DNA of 64,000 bases from Acinetobacter geminorum (GCF_013009345.1 NZ_JABELE010000018.1:1-64000), one strand, 5' to 3'. Positions 27,344-36,621 are shown, counted from the first letter of the stretch. The notes: generated by a model from the sequence alone, not told the origin. Made by a program: numbers and translations.

Positions 27344-28216
27344 ATGAAAAAGCTGATCAGCCTTTTTTTAAGTATGTCAGTAGTATTATTGACAGCATGC
27401 AGTAAAGAAGAAAATGCTCAACAAGCCGAACAAAACAATGATAGTTCTAAAGTACAAAAGGTAGTAATTGCCTCTACCGGCTCAGATGCTGACATATGGC
27501 GTTACATTGCATCTTTACCTGAAACCCAAGCTGCAGGACTGAAGTTAGAAGTAAAAAACTTCTCAGACTATGTTTCAATGAATACAGCAATTGCAAATAA
27601 AGAAGTAGATTTGAACGCTTTCCAATCTTATTCTTATCTTACTGCATTTAATAATTCAAACCCGGATAAGATTGCAGCTGTCTCTACCACTTATCTTGAG
27701 CCAATGGGTATTTATTCAAGTAAGTACAAGAAAATTGAAGAGCTTCCTGAAGGTGCAATTATTGCAATCCCAGATGATGCTGCCAACGAAGCCCGTGCTT
27801 TACTCTTGTTACAAACTGCTGGCTTAATCAAGCTTAAATCTGACTTTAATCCTATTCAGGGCAGTCCGATTGATGTTATCGAAAATCCTAAAAAGGTCGA
27901 TATCAAACCAATCAAAATGGAAACTGTATTACGTCTTAAAAATGAAGTTGATGCTGTTGCATTAGGTAACAGCTTAGCAATCGAAGGCGGTTTAAACGTA
28001 CTCAAAGATTCTATTTTCTTTGAACCTGTGGATCAAACCACAAAACTTAGTATCAACGTTCTGGCAACTGCTGAATCACGTAAAAATGATCCTGTCTTGC
28101 AAAAAGTTGGTAAGCTTTATCACACTCCAGCTGTTAAAAAATACGTTGAAGAACACTTTGGTGGAACAAAAGTTGATGTAGATAAACCAATCAGCTATCT
28201 CTCAGAAGCTAAATAG
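27344..28216 (+). CDS. metQ: methionine ABC transporter substrate-binding lipoprotein
   Basis: 290 aa NlpA/MetQ-family lipoprotein. The signal peptide ends in VLLTAC (lipobox, Cys at about 20). The mature protein has the family fold with VVIASTGSDADIWRYIAS, NKEVDLNAFQSYSYL and the acidic substrate-binding regions. It delivers methionine to MetNI in the inner membrane. It precedes metN, but a strong hairpin terminator lies between them, so metQ may be made in excess over metNI. Confidence 0.93.
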   Translation: MKKLISLFLSMSVVLLTACSKEENAQQAEQNNDSSKVQKVVIASTGSDADIWRYIASLPETQAAGLKLEVKNFSDYVSMNTAIANKEVDLNAFQSYSYLTAFNNSNPDKIAAVSTTYLEPMGIYSSKYKKIEELPEGAIIAIPDDAANEARALLLLQTAGLIKLKSDFNPIQGSPIDVIENPKKVDIKPIKMETVLRLKNEVDAVALGNSLAIEGGLNVLKDSIFFEPVDQTTKLSINVLATAESRKNDPVLQKVGKLYHTPAVKKYVEEHFGGTKVDVDKPISYLSEAK

Positions 28217-28237
28217 TAATATAATAGCTGCAACGCG

Positions 28238-28267
28238 AAACAGGCAAAAACTCTTTGCCTGTTTTTT
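28238..28267 (+). terminator. terminator between metQ and metN
   Basis: Perfect 11-bp arms AAACAGGCAAA (28238-28248) and TTTGCCTGTTT (28254-28264), then more T. It sits inside the metQNI cluster. Confidence 0.85.
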
Positions 28268-28291
28268 CTTTTCAGCATAGTTTTTGACGAC

Positions 28292-29317
28292 ATGATTCAA
28301 TTTAAAAACATTTCAAAGCACTATCAGCTTAAAGGCCAAACCATACGAGCTCTGGACCAAATTAATTTGGAAATTCCTGAAGGGAGTATTTTTGGTATTA
28401 TTGGCTATAGTGGTGCAGGTAAAAGTACTTTAATCCGCCTGATTAACTTACTTGAACGACCAAATGAAGGTCAGGTTATCATTAATCAAAAGGACTTCAC
28501 TGCTTTGGATGCGCGTTCATTACGTCAGGAACGTGCAAATATTGGTATGATTTTTCAGCACTTCAATTTGCTACAAACCAAAACGGTTGCTGAAAATATC
28601 GAAATGCCAATGCGTCTGCTGAATTACAATAAAGCAGAACGTGAAAAGCGCTTAAATGAATTATTGGAGTTCATTGATCTTAAGCATAAAAAAGATGCTT
28701 ATCCTGATGAACTTTCTGGCGGCCAAAAGCAACGTGTTGGTATTGCTCGTGCTTTGGCAAATCATCCAAAAATTCTTTTGTGTGATGAAGCAACCTCTGC
28801 CCTAGACCCGCAAACAACCAAGTCTGTTTTAGAGTTACTCAAGAAAATCAATCAAGAGCAAAAAATCACAATCGTTATGGTGACCCATGAAATGGATGTC
28901 ATTGAAACTGTTTGTGACCATGTAGCTGTGATGGAAGCTGGAAAAGTCATTGAACAAGGTTCAACTATTGATATTTTTAGTAATCCCCAACATCCGACGA
29001 CTAAAAACTTTATACAAACTGTTTTACATCAACAGTTGCCTGTGAATATTTTAAATCAACTCGAAAATCAGCATCACCATAGCATCTACTGTTTACAGTT
29101 TTTGGGCCGTTCTGCTCAGGAACCTGTGATTCAGTCACTGATTAAACAATTTGATATTAGTTTAAATATCTTATTCGCTAACATGACTGAAATTAATGGT
29201 ACTGTCATTGGTCAAATGTTTGTACAGCTTCTAGGTGAGCCTCAGTTGATTAAGCAGGCTATCGAGTTTTTAGAGAAAAATGAAGTGAGTGTAGTTCAAT
29301 CAGGAGATCAAGTATGA
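28292..29317 (+). CDS. metN: methionine ABC transporter ATP-binding protein
   Basis: 341 aa. Walker A is GYSGAGKSTLIRLINLL, the signature is LSGGQKQRVGIARAL, Walker B is ILLCDEATSALDP, and the H-loop is MVTHEMDV. Residues from about 255 form the C-terminal NIL regulatory domain, which in E. coli binds methionine and inhibits transport. The ATGA overlap with metI (29314-29317) indicates translational coupling. Confidence 0.95.
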   Translation: MIQFKNISKHYQLKGQTIRALDQINLEIPEGSIFGIIGYSGAGKSTLIRLINLLERPNEGQVIINQKDFTALDARSLRQERANIGMIFQHFNLLQTKTVAENIEMPMRLLNYNKAEREKRLNELLEFIDLKHKKDAYPDELSGGQKQRVGIARALANHPKILLCDEATSALDPQTTKSVLELLKKINQEQKITIVMVTHEMDVIETVCDHVAVMEAGKVIEQGSTIDIFSNPQHPTTKNFIQTVLHQQLPVNILNQLENQHHHSIYCLQFLGRSAQEPVIQSLIKQFDISLNILFANMTEINGTVIGQMFVQLLGEPQLIKQAIEFLEKNEVSVVQSGDQV

Positions 29318-30009
29318 GAGACTTAATCGTACAGTGGTTAACTGAACTTACTCAACCTTTCTGGCACAGTTCTCTTTCAATTGACCAGTTTGTAACAGCT
29401 CTACAAGAAACATTTCACATGGTGTTTTTTGCGCTTTTATTTGGTGGTATTTGGGGTTTCATTCAAGGGGTTATCCTGCTTGTAACTCGCCCAGAAGGTA
29501 TTTTGCCAAATAGATTCGTCTATCATTTACTCAACCCAATTGTAAATGCGTTACGCTCTCTCCCATTTATTATTTTACTTATTGCAGTGATTCCTCTTAC
29601 CAAGTTGTTGGTAGGTACTTCAATTGGTACATGGGCAGCGATTGTTCCTTTAACAATTTACGTTGGTCCATATATGGGACGTTTGATTGAAACTTCCCTA
29701 CTCGAAGTAAATGAAGGAATTATTGAATCTGCTCAGGCGATGGGTGCTACACCTTGGCAAATTATTTATCGCTTTATTTTGCCAGAAGCACGCAGTTCAC
29801 TCATTTTAAACCTAACGACAGCGGCAATCAGTTTGATTGGTGCAACAGCAATGGCTGGTGCAGTTGGCGCAGGTGGTATTGGTGACTTAGCAATCTCTTA
29901 TGGTTATCAACGTTTTGATACAAGCGTTGTAATTTTAACAGTGATCGTCCTATTGCTCTTAGTACAGATTGTACAGACGCTAGGTAACTGGCTCTCTAAG
30001 ATCCGTTAA
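29314..30009 (+). CDS. metI: methionine ABC transporter permease
   Basis: 231 aa inner-membrane permease with about five helices. The EAA-loop motif that contacts MetN is GIIESAQAMGATPWQIIYRFILPEARSSL (approximately 130-158). Typical NALRSLPFIILLIAVIPL occurs near residue 75. Last gene of metQNI, followed by a terminator. Confidence 0.95.
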   Translation: MRDLIVQWLTELTQPFWHSSLSIDQFVTALQETFHMVFFALLFGGIWGFIQGVILLVTRPEGILPNRFVYHLLNPIVNALRSLPFIILLIAVIPLTKLLVGTSIGTWAAIVPLTIYVGPYMGRLIETSLLEVNEGIIESAQAMGATPWQIIYRFILPEARSSLILNLTTAAISLIGATAMAGAVGAGGIGDLAISYGYQRFDTSVVILTVIVLLLLVQIVQTLGNWLSKIR

Positions 30010-30018
30010 TTACTCATA

Positions 30019-30047
30019 TAAAAAGCTCCCTAAATGGGGGCTTTTTT
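30019..30047 (+). terminator. intrinsic terminator after metI
   Basis: AAAGCTCCC pairs with GGGGGCTTT around a short AT loop and runs into six T. Confidence 0.8.
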
Positions 30048-30160
30048 GTTTTATATAAGTCATTTTCATTAAAAGGTTGAGTGAGTGGCTTAATACCATT
30101 TTCTGTTATTATCAAAAACAGTGATTATTTACTCTTTGGATTTGGTTTTAGGATAAAACA

Positions 30161-30892
30161 ATGCGTTATAGAATTCATTTTATTGATGTACAGAATGCCC
30201 TCCAAAACTATATCTGGATTTTAGAAGATACTGAAACCCAAGAGGCTGTTGCAGTTGATCCAACAGAAGCTGAACTTGTTACTCAATTTTGTCAAAATCA
30301 TCAACTCACTTTAAAGCAAATCTGGCTTACTCATTGGCATAAAGACCATATCGGTGGTGTTGCGGATTTATCGGCTGCCCAAAATATTACTGTCTATGGT
30401 CCACGTGATGAGCTCACAAAGATTCCGGGAATTACTCACCCCTTACGGCACAATGACCATCTAAAGTTTAATGAATTAAAAGTAGAGGTTATTGCGACCC
30501 CAGGTCACACCTTAGGGCACATTGTGTATTTTATTGAAGAGTTAGAAGCTGTATTCTGCGGTGACACTTTGTTTGCAATGGGATGTGGTCGATTATTTGA
30601 AGGTACGGCTGAACAAATGTATCACTCACTGAGCCGTCTAGCAGCATTACCAACACAAACCAAAGTTTATTGTACGCATGAATACACCCTTTCAAATGCC
30701 GAATTTGCCTTAACGGTAGAGCCACATAACCACGCCTTATCTGAACGAGTTGAAGAAGTCCGTGAGCTACGTAATAAAGGATCAATCACTCTACCAAGTA
30801 CCATTGAACTCGAATTAGCAACCAATCCTTTTCTTCGTGCAGAAAGCGCTGAAGACTTTGCTTACCTACGGTCACTTAAAGATAATTTTTAA
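30161..30892 (+). CDS. gloB: hydroxyacylglutathione hydrolase (glyoxalase II)
   Basis: 243 aa metallo-beta-lactamase-fold enzyme hydrolysing S-lactoylglutathione to lactate and glutathione in methylglyoxal detoxification. The metal motif is LTHWHKDHIGGVADL near residue 56. Further ligands are ATPGHTLGHIVYF, FCGDTLFAMGCGRLFEG and YCTHEYTLSNAEFA, the last being the glutathione-contacting region. The C-terminal substrate domain is present (NPFLRAE). Monocistronic. Confidence 0.94.
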   Translation: MRYRIHFIDVQNALQNYIWILEDTETQEAVAVDPTEAELVTQFCQNHQLTLKQIWLTHWHKDHIGGVADLSAAQNITVYGPRDELTKIPGITHPLRHNDHLKFNELKVEVIATPGHTLGHIVYFIEELEAVFCGDTLFAMGCGRLFEGTAEQMYHSLSRLAALPTQTKVYCTHEYTLSNAEFALTVEPHNHALSERVEEVRELRNKGSITLPSTIELELATNPFLRAESAEDFAYLRSLKDNF

Positions 30893-30908
30893 AATTAAGC
30901 TTCTTATA

Positions 30909-30947
30909 CAAAGATACAGTTTCATTTAAAAAACTGTATCTTTTTTG
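30909..30947 (+). terminator. intrinsic terminator after gloB
   Basis: Perfect 12-bp arms AAGATACAGTTT (30911-30922) and AAACTGTATCTT (30931-30942), then TTTT. Confidence 0.9.
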
Positions 30948-31062
30948 CATAGGGTTGTTGATCGTAATTATTTTTTACATTTACTTTATTTTAATTTCGT
31001 CCTTATTTAAAAAATATTATTCATTCCATATTTTCTAAACAATGCTCAAACAAACAACACCT

Positions 31063-31090
31063 TAACTAAAAAATTATTATTTTTTAGTTA
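31063..31090. repeat. 12-bp perfect inverted repeat, AT-rich
   Basis: TAACTAAAAAAT and ATTTTTTAGTTA are separated by TATT. It lies 120 bases after the gloB terminator and 160 bases before the next gene, so it is not obviously a terminator of either. It could be a protein-binding site, a cruciform, or the terminator of an unseen transcript. Confidence 0.6.
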
Positions 31091-31250
31091 CATAACACCC
31101 TCATATTTTTATAAAATTAAAAATATTTCTTTCTCTATTTTACTTTTTTTACAAGTTGCAAAATAAAACAAAGTTTTCCCCCTTTAAAAAATCTAATTAA
31201 AACCCTATTAATAAATGAGATGTAATGCCACGGATAGAAGGAGTTCTCAC

Positions 31251-31454
31251 GTGAAAAAGGTTGTTAAAGCTAAAAATTTGATTGCGTTTCGTATTTGGTT
31301 AGAAAAGTTAGGGTATTCAGTTAAAAATCTTGCTGATGGAAAAGGTTTTACTTTTAGTTTTAAAAAAGAATATGGTTTAGTGACCTGTGATTTAGCAGGT
31401 AATTCATTAGCGATGCAATTAGGTGAAGAATTTGAGGATCACTTAAAAGCATAA
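31251..31454 (+). CDS. small hypothetical protein (67 aa)
   Basis: A GTG start at 31251 with AAGGAG 7 bases upstream gives 67 aa beginning MKKVVKAKNLIAFRIWLEKL. A longer frame from 31215 runs through the Shine-Dalgarno and is less likely. It is a compact soluble protein with an amphipathic helix (FRIWLEKLGYSVKNL) and an acidic C-terminus (EEFEDHL). No signal peptide. I do not recognise the family. It has its own terminator downstream and no co-transcribed neighbour. Confidence 0.65.
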   Translation: MKKVVKAKNLIAFRIWLEKLGYSVKNLADGKGFTFSFKKEYGLVTCDLAGNSLAMQLGEEFEDHLKA

Positions 31455-31560
31455 TTTTTTACGACTCGATTTTAATTACAGTATTGTCTTTTTTGAAAGA
31501 TAAGTAATATTGCAGAACTTTAGAATGGTTTAATTAAAATATATTGTTAGATATTAAACA

Positions 31561-31614
31561 AAAAATCTGTAGCGGGGCTACTCTCCCAAATTGCCCTCTG
31601 CTACAGATTTTTTT
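31561..31614. terminator. bidirectional terminator between the small gene and dctA
   Basis: AAAAATCTGTAGC (31561-31573) pairs with GCTACAGATTTTT (31600-31612). The 26-base loop can form an inner GGGC/GCCC stem. Convergent genes on both sides. Confidence 0.8.
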
Positions 31615-31620
31615 ATAAGA

Positions 31621-32919
31621 TTATTGTGCTTTAGGGTTCTTTAAAGCTTTGTCTAAGAGATCTTTATCTAAAGCTTTATCCCATCGTGCTACAACAATTG
31701 TTGCGCAAGCATTACCAACTAAATTTGTTAATGCACGGCACTCAGACATAAAACGGTCAATACCAAGAATTAAAGCCATACCTGCTACAGGAACCGCTGG
31801 TACAACCGATAGAGTTGCAGCCAGAGTAATAAAGCCTGCACCCGTCACCCCTGCTGCACCTTTAGAACTTACCATTGCCACAAGAAGTAAGGCAATTTGT
31901 TCACTAATGGATAAGTCTACGTTACACGCTTGGGCAATAAACAGAGCAGCCATAGTCATATAGATATTTGTACCATCAAGGTTAAATGAATACCCTGTTG
32001 GAATCACCAAACCTACCACCGATTTTTCACAACCTGCTTTTTGCATTTTATCCATTAAAGATGGTAAAGCTGCTTCAGAAGAACTTGTCCCTAAAACCAG
32101 CCAAAGTTCATCTTTGATATAACGGATTAAATGAATAATTGAGAAGCCGTTATAACGAGCTACAGCTCCTAAGATCACGATGACAAACAACACAGCAGTA
32201 ATATAGAACGTCATAATTAACAGTAATAAATTACCAATCGATTCGATTCCATATGCACCAATAGTAAAAGCCATTGCACCAAAAGCCCCAATTGGAGCAA
32301 GCTTCATTAACATACCAACAAGGTAGAAAACAGGCGCTGTTAAGTTATTTAAGAAATCAGTAATCGGACGTGCACGGTCGCCCAATGCAGCTAACGAAAT
32401 ACCGAATAACACCGCTACAAATAGAACCTGCAAAATCTCGCCACCAGCCAGAGGGCTGACTAACGTTTGCGGGATAATATTCATAAAAAAGTCGGTAATA
32501 TTTGTCGCATGCGCTTTTTCAACGTAAGTATTGACTTTATCGTTGACTAAAGTAGCTGGGTCAATATTGAGACCTTTACCCGGTTGAATAATATTTGCCA
32601 CAACCATACCAACCACAAGCGCCAAGCTTGAGAAGGTAAGAAAATAAAGCATAGCTTTACCAGTTACACGGCCAACTCGGCTCATGTTTGTCATACTGGC
32701 AATGCCTGTAACAACAGTTAAAAAGATGACGGGAGCAATAATCATTTTAACGATCTTGATGAATGCATCACCAAGCGGTTTTAAACTTTCGCCAAGTTCT
32801 GGGTAAAAATGACCAATTAAAATGCCCAAAATAATTGCAAAGATGACCTGTACATACAAAATTTGGTGAAACTTCTGCTTTTTCTGTACCGTTTCTTGGT
32901 CAAGGGTATTGAAATCCAT
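31621..32919 (-). CDS. dctA: C4-dicarboxylate/H+ symporter, DAACS family
   Basis: 432 aa inner-membrane transporter of the dicarboxylate/amino acid:cation symporter family, taking up succinate, fumarate and malate aerobically. Marks include KMIIAPVIFLTVVTGIASM, the serine-rich GTSSSEAALPSLMDKM (hairpin HP1), YSFNLDGTNIYMTMAALFI (TM7) and SSKGAAGVTGAGFI (HP2). The length and N-terminus fit DctA better than GltP, but glutamate transport cannot be excluded. Monocistronic, behind a 449-base AT-rich upstream region. Confidence 0.85.
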   Translation of the reverse strand: MDFNTLDQETVQKKQKFHQILYVQVIFAIILGILIGHFYPELGESLKPLGDAFIKIVKMIIAPVIFLTVVTGIASMTNMSRVGRVTGKAMLYFLTFSSLALVVGMVVANIIQPGKGLNIDPATLVNDKVNTYVEKAHATNITDFFMNIIPQTLVSPLAGGEILQVLFVAVLFGISLAALGDRARPITDFLNNLTAPVFYLVGMLMKLAPIGAFGAMAFTIGAYGIESIGNLLLLIMTFYITAVLFVIVILGAVARYNGFSIIHLIRYIKDELWLVLGTSSSEAALPSLMDKMQKAGCEKSVVGLVIPTGYSFNLDGTNIYMTMAALFIAQACNVDLSISEQIALLLVAMVSSKGAAGVTGAGFITLAATLSVVPAVPVAGMALILGIDRFMSECRALTNLVGNACATIVVARWDKALDKDLLDKALKNPKAQ

Positions 32920-33368
32920 TATCTAAATACCTTTTCGATGGGGATAAAAAAATAAAATATAAAGCGCGCACCACAAGCCGCCTTATCAAGGAAAAGCCAT
33001 TGTAAAGAATAAAAAACAGGCTGTGTTATAAATTTAAAAAATGTAAAATTCAATAATCATGTAATAAATCATATAAATATCATGCTCACCCTCCCCTTTT
33101 TTAAATTAAAAATCCAACATAAATTATCAATAAGTTATTATTTAAATTAAATATTTTAATTAAAATTAGGCACAAAAACAGCTATAGATACTTAATTATG
33201 CCTTATAGCAACATCATTTATTAAATAAATGATTTTATAAAAAACATATGAATTATAAATTATGGGGATTTAATTTAAAAATAATAAGTAAAATTGATAT
33301 ATGACTTTATAATCAACATAAGATTTTAAATATTTTAAAAAACAGTTAGATTCACATGCTGCTTTCTG
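32920..33368. other. 449-base AT-rich gap between dctA and the tetR gene
   Basis: Low-complexity A/T with no ORF, RNA or strong hairpin that I can support. The left 150 bases should include the dctA promoter on the minus strand. Confidence 0.5.
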
Positions 33369-33941
33369 TTAAATAAAATCAGAATGTGCTTTAAATAACT
33401 GTACTAATAAAGTATGAACATAGTCTAGGCTTAAAGCTCGATCAGTGAATAAAATTCGAAATAGCATAGGTGCAATAACAGCCTCGATAATTTCTTCATT
33501 ATTTATAGTGGGTTCATTACGCGATTTAGCTCTTTCTTGAATAATATCGAGTTGCTGAATAATTAGAGTTTCACATTTTCGAGCATTTGAAGAATCAGTT
33601 GTATATAGTACATCTCGTAGTAATGTTTGCCCTACTTCAGAAGAATACTCCTCAAAATATTGTTCAATCCATGCAGTGATATCCAGCTGAAATGAACCTA
33701 AATCTTTTGGTTCCATATCGGGTTTAAGTTCATTTAGGGCTACATCTGAAAATAGCTGATTAATATCCCCCCAACGGCGGTAAATTGTTGAAGGTGTTAC
33801 TCCTGCCTCATGAGCAATCATCGGTATGGTAATTTGGCTCTGTTCTAAGGTTTTTTGAAGCTCTTTTACCGCTTGATGCACCGCAGTTTGAATTCTTTCA
33901 CTACGACCACCAGGACGTAAGCCAGTAACAACTTTTGCCAT
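33369..33941 (-). CDS. TetR/AcrR-family repressor of the adjacent MFS transporter
   Basis: 190 aa. N-terminal HTH (about 15-65) with SQITIPMIAHEAGVTPSTI and YRRWGDINQLFSDVALNEL, then a TetR_C-like ligand domain. It begins with a basic stretch (MAKVVTGLRPGGRSERIQ). Divergent from the MFS gene with 137 bases between, where two similar inverted repeats occur, so it most likely represses both itself and the pump. Confidence 0.9.
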   Translation of the reverse strand: MAKVVTGLRPGGRSERIQTAVHQAVKELQKTLEQSQITIPMIAHEAGVTPSTIYRRWGDINQLFSDVALNELKPDMEPKDLGSFQLDITAWIEQYFEEYSSEVGQTLLRDVLYTTDSSNARKCETLIIQQLDIIQERAKSRNEPTINNEEIIEAVIAPMLFRILFTDRALSLDYVHTLLVQLFKAHSDFI

Positions 33942-33999
33942 TTATAAACTCTGTAAAGGGATCAAAAAATTTATAAATATTTATATTTATATACAAAAC

Positions 34000-34064
34000 A
34001 CACTAAAGCTAAGGATTTGCTTTAGTGTAAAAATAATGTATAAAAGCTAAATATTCGCTTTTAT
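34000..34064. promoter_or_regulatory. two inverted-repeat operators between tetR and the MFS gene
   Basis: Site 1: ACACTAAAGC (34000-34009), 9 bases, GCTTTAGTGT (34019-34028). Site 2: ATAAAAGC (34040-34047), 9 bases, GCTTTTAT (34057-34064). They share AAAGC-N9-GCTTT and their centres are 38 bases apart. This is the expected layout for a dimeric TetR-type repressor. Confidence 0.75.
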
Positions 34065-34078
34065 GTTATTCATCTTAT

Positions 34079-35281
34079 ATGAACAATTCAAGTTCAAAAC
34101 GGTCTGGATCAGTTTTTCAGTTAGATAGTGCAAGTGCATTGACACTCAATACAATCACGCTCATGACCTTTATGGCGGCGTCTAGTGCACCGACTCCACT
34201 TTATCGTCTATATCAACAGCTTTGGCAATTTTCACCTGTCACTTTGACTTTAATTTTTGCAACTTATGCTTTTACTCTGCTGGGTTCATTACTGATTATT
34301 GGTTCTTTGTCTGACTATATTGGACGCCGTCCTGTCATTATTGCAGCCATTTTTCTGCAAATTATTTCGATGAGCTTTTTCTTATTTGCTTCAGATGTTT
34401 CGATGTTATTTATTGCACGGGGCTTACAAGGAATTGCAACAGGGCTTGCTGTCTCGGCTATAGGCGCAGCAATTTTAGATTTTAGTAAGCTTCAGGGTTC
34501 GCTTATTAATAGTATCGCACCAATGGTCGGCATGGCTGTTGGTATATTTCTAACTTGTTCTATTTTGCAATTCTCTGCCCAACCATTACAGCTTGTTTTT
34601 GAATTCTTGTGCCTTCTTCTTATTTGTGAACTCATTTTAAGTTTTTTTACTCCAGAGACAGTCCAGAAAAGATCTGGTGCACTTGCCTCTTTAAAACCCA
34701 ATATGGCTATTCCGCCACAAACAAAAAGCGCTTTATTGAGTATTAGTCCGATTAATATTGCTCTTTGGATGGTCAGTGGTTTCTTCTTATCACTTATGCC
34801 CTCTTTACTGGCAAAAATTTTCGAGACATCTTCAGCGTGGTTAAACGGAATCACCTTCATGGCGCTAGCACTCTCAGGTGCAGCCGGTATATTAACGCTT
34901 AGAAAGTCAACAAATTACCGTATTTTATTAACAGGTACTCTTTCAATTGCTATTGGTTCAACTGTTTTATTTTTAGCAATTAATCTTACAAGTGCAGTAG
35001 TTTTATTTCTCGGTTCTATTATTACCGGAGTTGGTTTTGGTACAGCTTTTATGGGCGCAATCCGCACAGTAATGCCTCTAGCTTTACCAGAAGAACGTGC
35101 AGGTCTTATGGCTGCATTTTTTGTTGAAAGTTACTTGGCATTTAGTATTCCTGCAATTTTAGCTGGCTATTTTGTTGGAAAAGTTGGGCTCATGCATACA
35201 GCAAATAGTTATATTTGTTTTATTATCTTACTATCGCTTGTTGCCCTTCTTCTGATTTTTAAAAACTTTAAAAGTAAATAA
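34079..35281 (+). CDS. MFS transporter (drug-efflux-like, 12 TM)
   Basis: 400 aa. MFS motif A is LSDYIGRRPVIIAAIFLQI after TM2 near residue 80. The conserved A-R-x-x-Q-G in TM4 is FIARGLQGIATGLAVSAIGA. About 12 hydrophobic helices. The divergent TetR regulator and double operator suggest an inducible exporter. The substrate cannot be named from sequence. No membrane fusion partner is adjacent. Confidence 0.88.
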   Translation: MNNSSSKRSGSVFQLDSASALTLNTITLMTFMAASSAPTPLYRLYQQLWQFSPVTLTLIFATYAFTLLGSLLIIGSLSDYIGRRPVIIAAIFLQIISMSFFLFASDVSMLFIARGLQGIATGLAVSAIGAAILDFSKLQGSLINSIAPMVGMAVGIFLTCSILQFSAQPLQLVFEFLCLLLICELILSFFTPETVQKRSGALASLKPNMAIPPQTKSALLSISPINIALWMVSGFFLSLMPSLLAKIFETSSAWLNGITFMALALSGAAGILTLRKSTNYRILLTGTLSIAIGSTVLFLAINLTSAVVLFLGSIITGVGFGTAFMGAIRTVMPLALPEERAGLMAAFFVESYLAFSIPAILAGYFVGKVGLMHTANSYICFIILLSLVALLLIFKNFKSK

Positions 35282-35287
35282 GCCTAT

Positions 35288-35317
35288 AAAAAATAGCCTC
35301 TATTGAGGCTATTTTTT
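35288..35317. terminator. bidirectional terminator between the MFS and desaturase genes
   Basis: The arms AAAAAATAGCCTC (35288-35300) and GAGGCTATTTTTT (35305-35317) flank the loop TATT. It serves both convergent genes. Confidence 0.9.
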
Positions 35318-35320
35318 ATT

Positions 35321-36472
35321 TCATTGTTCACGCCAAGGTTTTAAAAACCGCTTTACATACTTTTTAAATGGCCAGGTAAATTGTTTTATAAAACTATTTG
35401 GAATTTTATAACCTACCGTGCCATACACGCTTGCCAGATGATTTGGCATATATACACTTTTGAAGATGACATCATATAGAGGAATAAAAGCAGCGTAATT
35501 TTTATCAATCGCAGGTTTTTCTGAAGAGTGATGCCAATGGTGGAATTCTGGTGTAGCGATAATCCAGCGCAAATATGGAAAACGAAAACGCACATTGGAA
35601 TGAATAAAAATAGCGTGAAATGAAATAAAGATTAAATAAGCAAAAACAGCTGAAGTATGAAAACCTAACAGGAAAATCGGTAAAGTCGCAATAAAACGAG
35701 TCATGAGCACTTCAATGACATGCAAACGAGAAGATGCTAACCAATCCATATATTCAGTCGAATGATGAATCGCGTGAAAGCGCCATAAGAAATTAACCTC
35801 ATGCATGGCACGATGTAACCAATACACCGTAAAATCGACCACAATAAGTAATTCAATAAATTGCAGCCAAATTGGCTGAGATTGTACGTAAGGTACAATT
35901 GGATTATCGGGCAAATGTGTAATCCAATATTGAATTGGCATAACCGTTAAAAAGCTGAATAATTGAATCCCAATATGACTGACCATGAAATATTTCATAT
36001 CGGTCACCCATCCTACTCTTAATATTTTTTGTTCAGGATTCTTAGCAAAAAAGCCTTCAAGTGGAATAAAAATGAACGCTAAAATAAATAAAGTTAGTAC
36101 AAAATAATCGATACCTGCATAAAACGGTACACTTGGCAAAACGGGTGCTTCAATTACACCACAACCCAAAACCGCTGCCACAAGTGAAAAACACAGCCCG
36201 TAAAACCCATATCTGTTTTGACGGATAATGGCACTAAAAGCACCGAAACCAGCACTAATAACAATGCCTGTGATCAGGCCATAATAAAAAAGGTGATAGT
36301 GTTTTGCGTAAAGAGGACGGAGTTCTGGAGTGGTTAATATACTGGGAAATAAAAAACATAATGCACCAAATAAGCAAAGTAAGCTGAGTGACATTGAAAT
36401 AAAGGCGCTAATTTTCCCTAAACCTGCGTTAAGTTCTAAATTTTCAAATTTTGCTCTTAATTGATCGGTCAT
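35321..36472 (-). CDS. sterol desaturase / fatty acid hydroxylase superfamily protein
   Basis: 383 aa integral membrane di-iron protein. Eight or so membrane segments precede and surround the histidine clusters: WLHRAMHEVNFLWRFHAIHH near residues 215-235 (HxxxH plus HxxHH) and FHHWHHSSE near 312-320. The superfamily includes hydroxylases and desaturases of sterols, carotenoids and fatty acids. The bacterial substrate is not deducible. It stands alone, so no pathway context is available. Confidence 0.85.
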   Translation of the reverse strand: MTDQLRAKFENLELNAGLGKISAFISMSLSLLCLFGALCFLFPSILTTPELRPLYAKHYHLFYYGLITGIVISAGFGAFSAIIRQNRYGFYGLCFSLVAAVLGCGVIEAPVLPSVPFYAGIDYFVLTLFILAFIFIPLEGFFAKNPEQKILRVGWVTDMKYFMVSHIGIQLFSFLTVMPIQYWITHLPDNPIVPYVQSQPIWLQFIELLIVVDFTVYWLHRAMHEVNFLWRFHAIHHSTEYMDWLASSRLHVIEVLMTRFIATLPIFLLGFHTSAVFAYLIFISFHAIFIHSNVRFRFPYLRWIIATPEFHHWHHSSEKPAIDKNYAAFIPLYDVIFKSVYMPNHLASVYGTVGYKIPNSFIKQFTWPFKKYVKRFLKPWREQ

Positions 36473-36581
36473 AATTCATATACAATTCTTATTGTGTATA
36501 ACGCGAATGCTATCAAAATTTAATTATTAATTGTAAAAAGAAACAGATTTAACTCAGACTAAAAAATAGATAGATAAAGAA

Positions 36582-36621
36582 AACTAACTAATTCACCAAA
36601 GTTCGGGAAAATTAGTTAGTT
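36582..36621 (-). terminator. hairpin downstream of the sorbosone-dehydrogenase-like gene
   Basis: Perfect 12-bp arms AACTAACTAATT (36582-36593) and AATTAGTTAGTT (36610-36621) around 16 bases. On the minus strand the hairpin is followed by only a short T stretch, so it is a weak terminator or a binding site. Confidence 0.5.

Larger units (their letters stand above)
30893..31250. other. very AT-rich 358-base gap with a perfect palindrome
   Basis: It contains the gloB terminator and a 12-bp inverted repeat at 31063-31090. Otherwise low-complexity A/T with no gene recognised. The last part should carry the promoter of the small gene at 31251. Confidence 0.6.
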
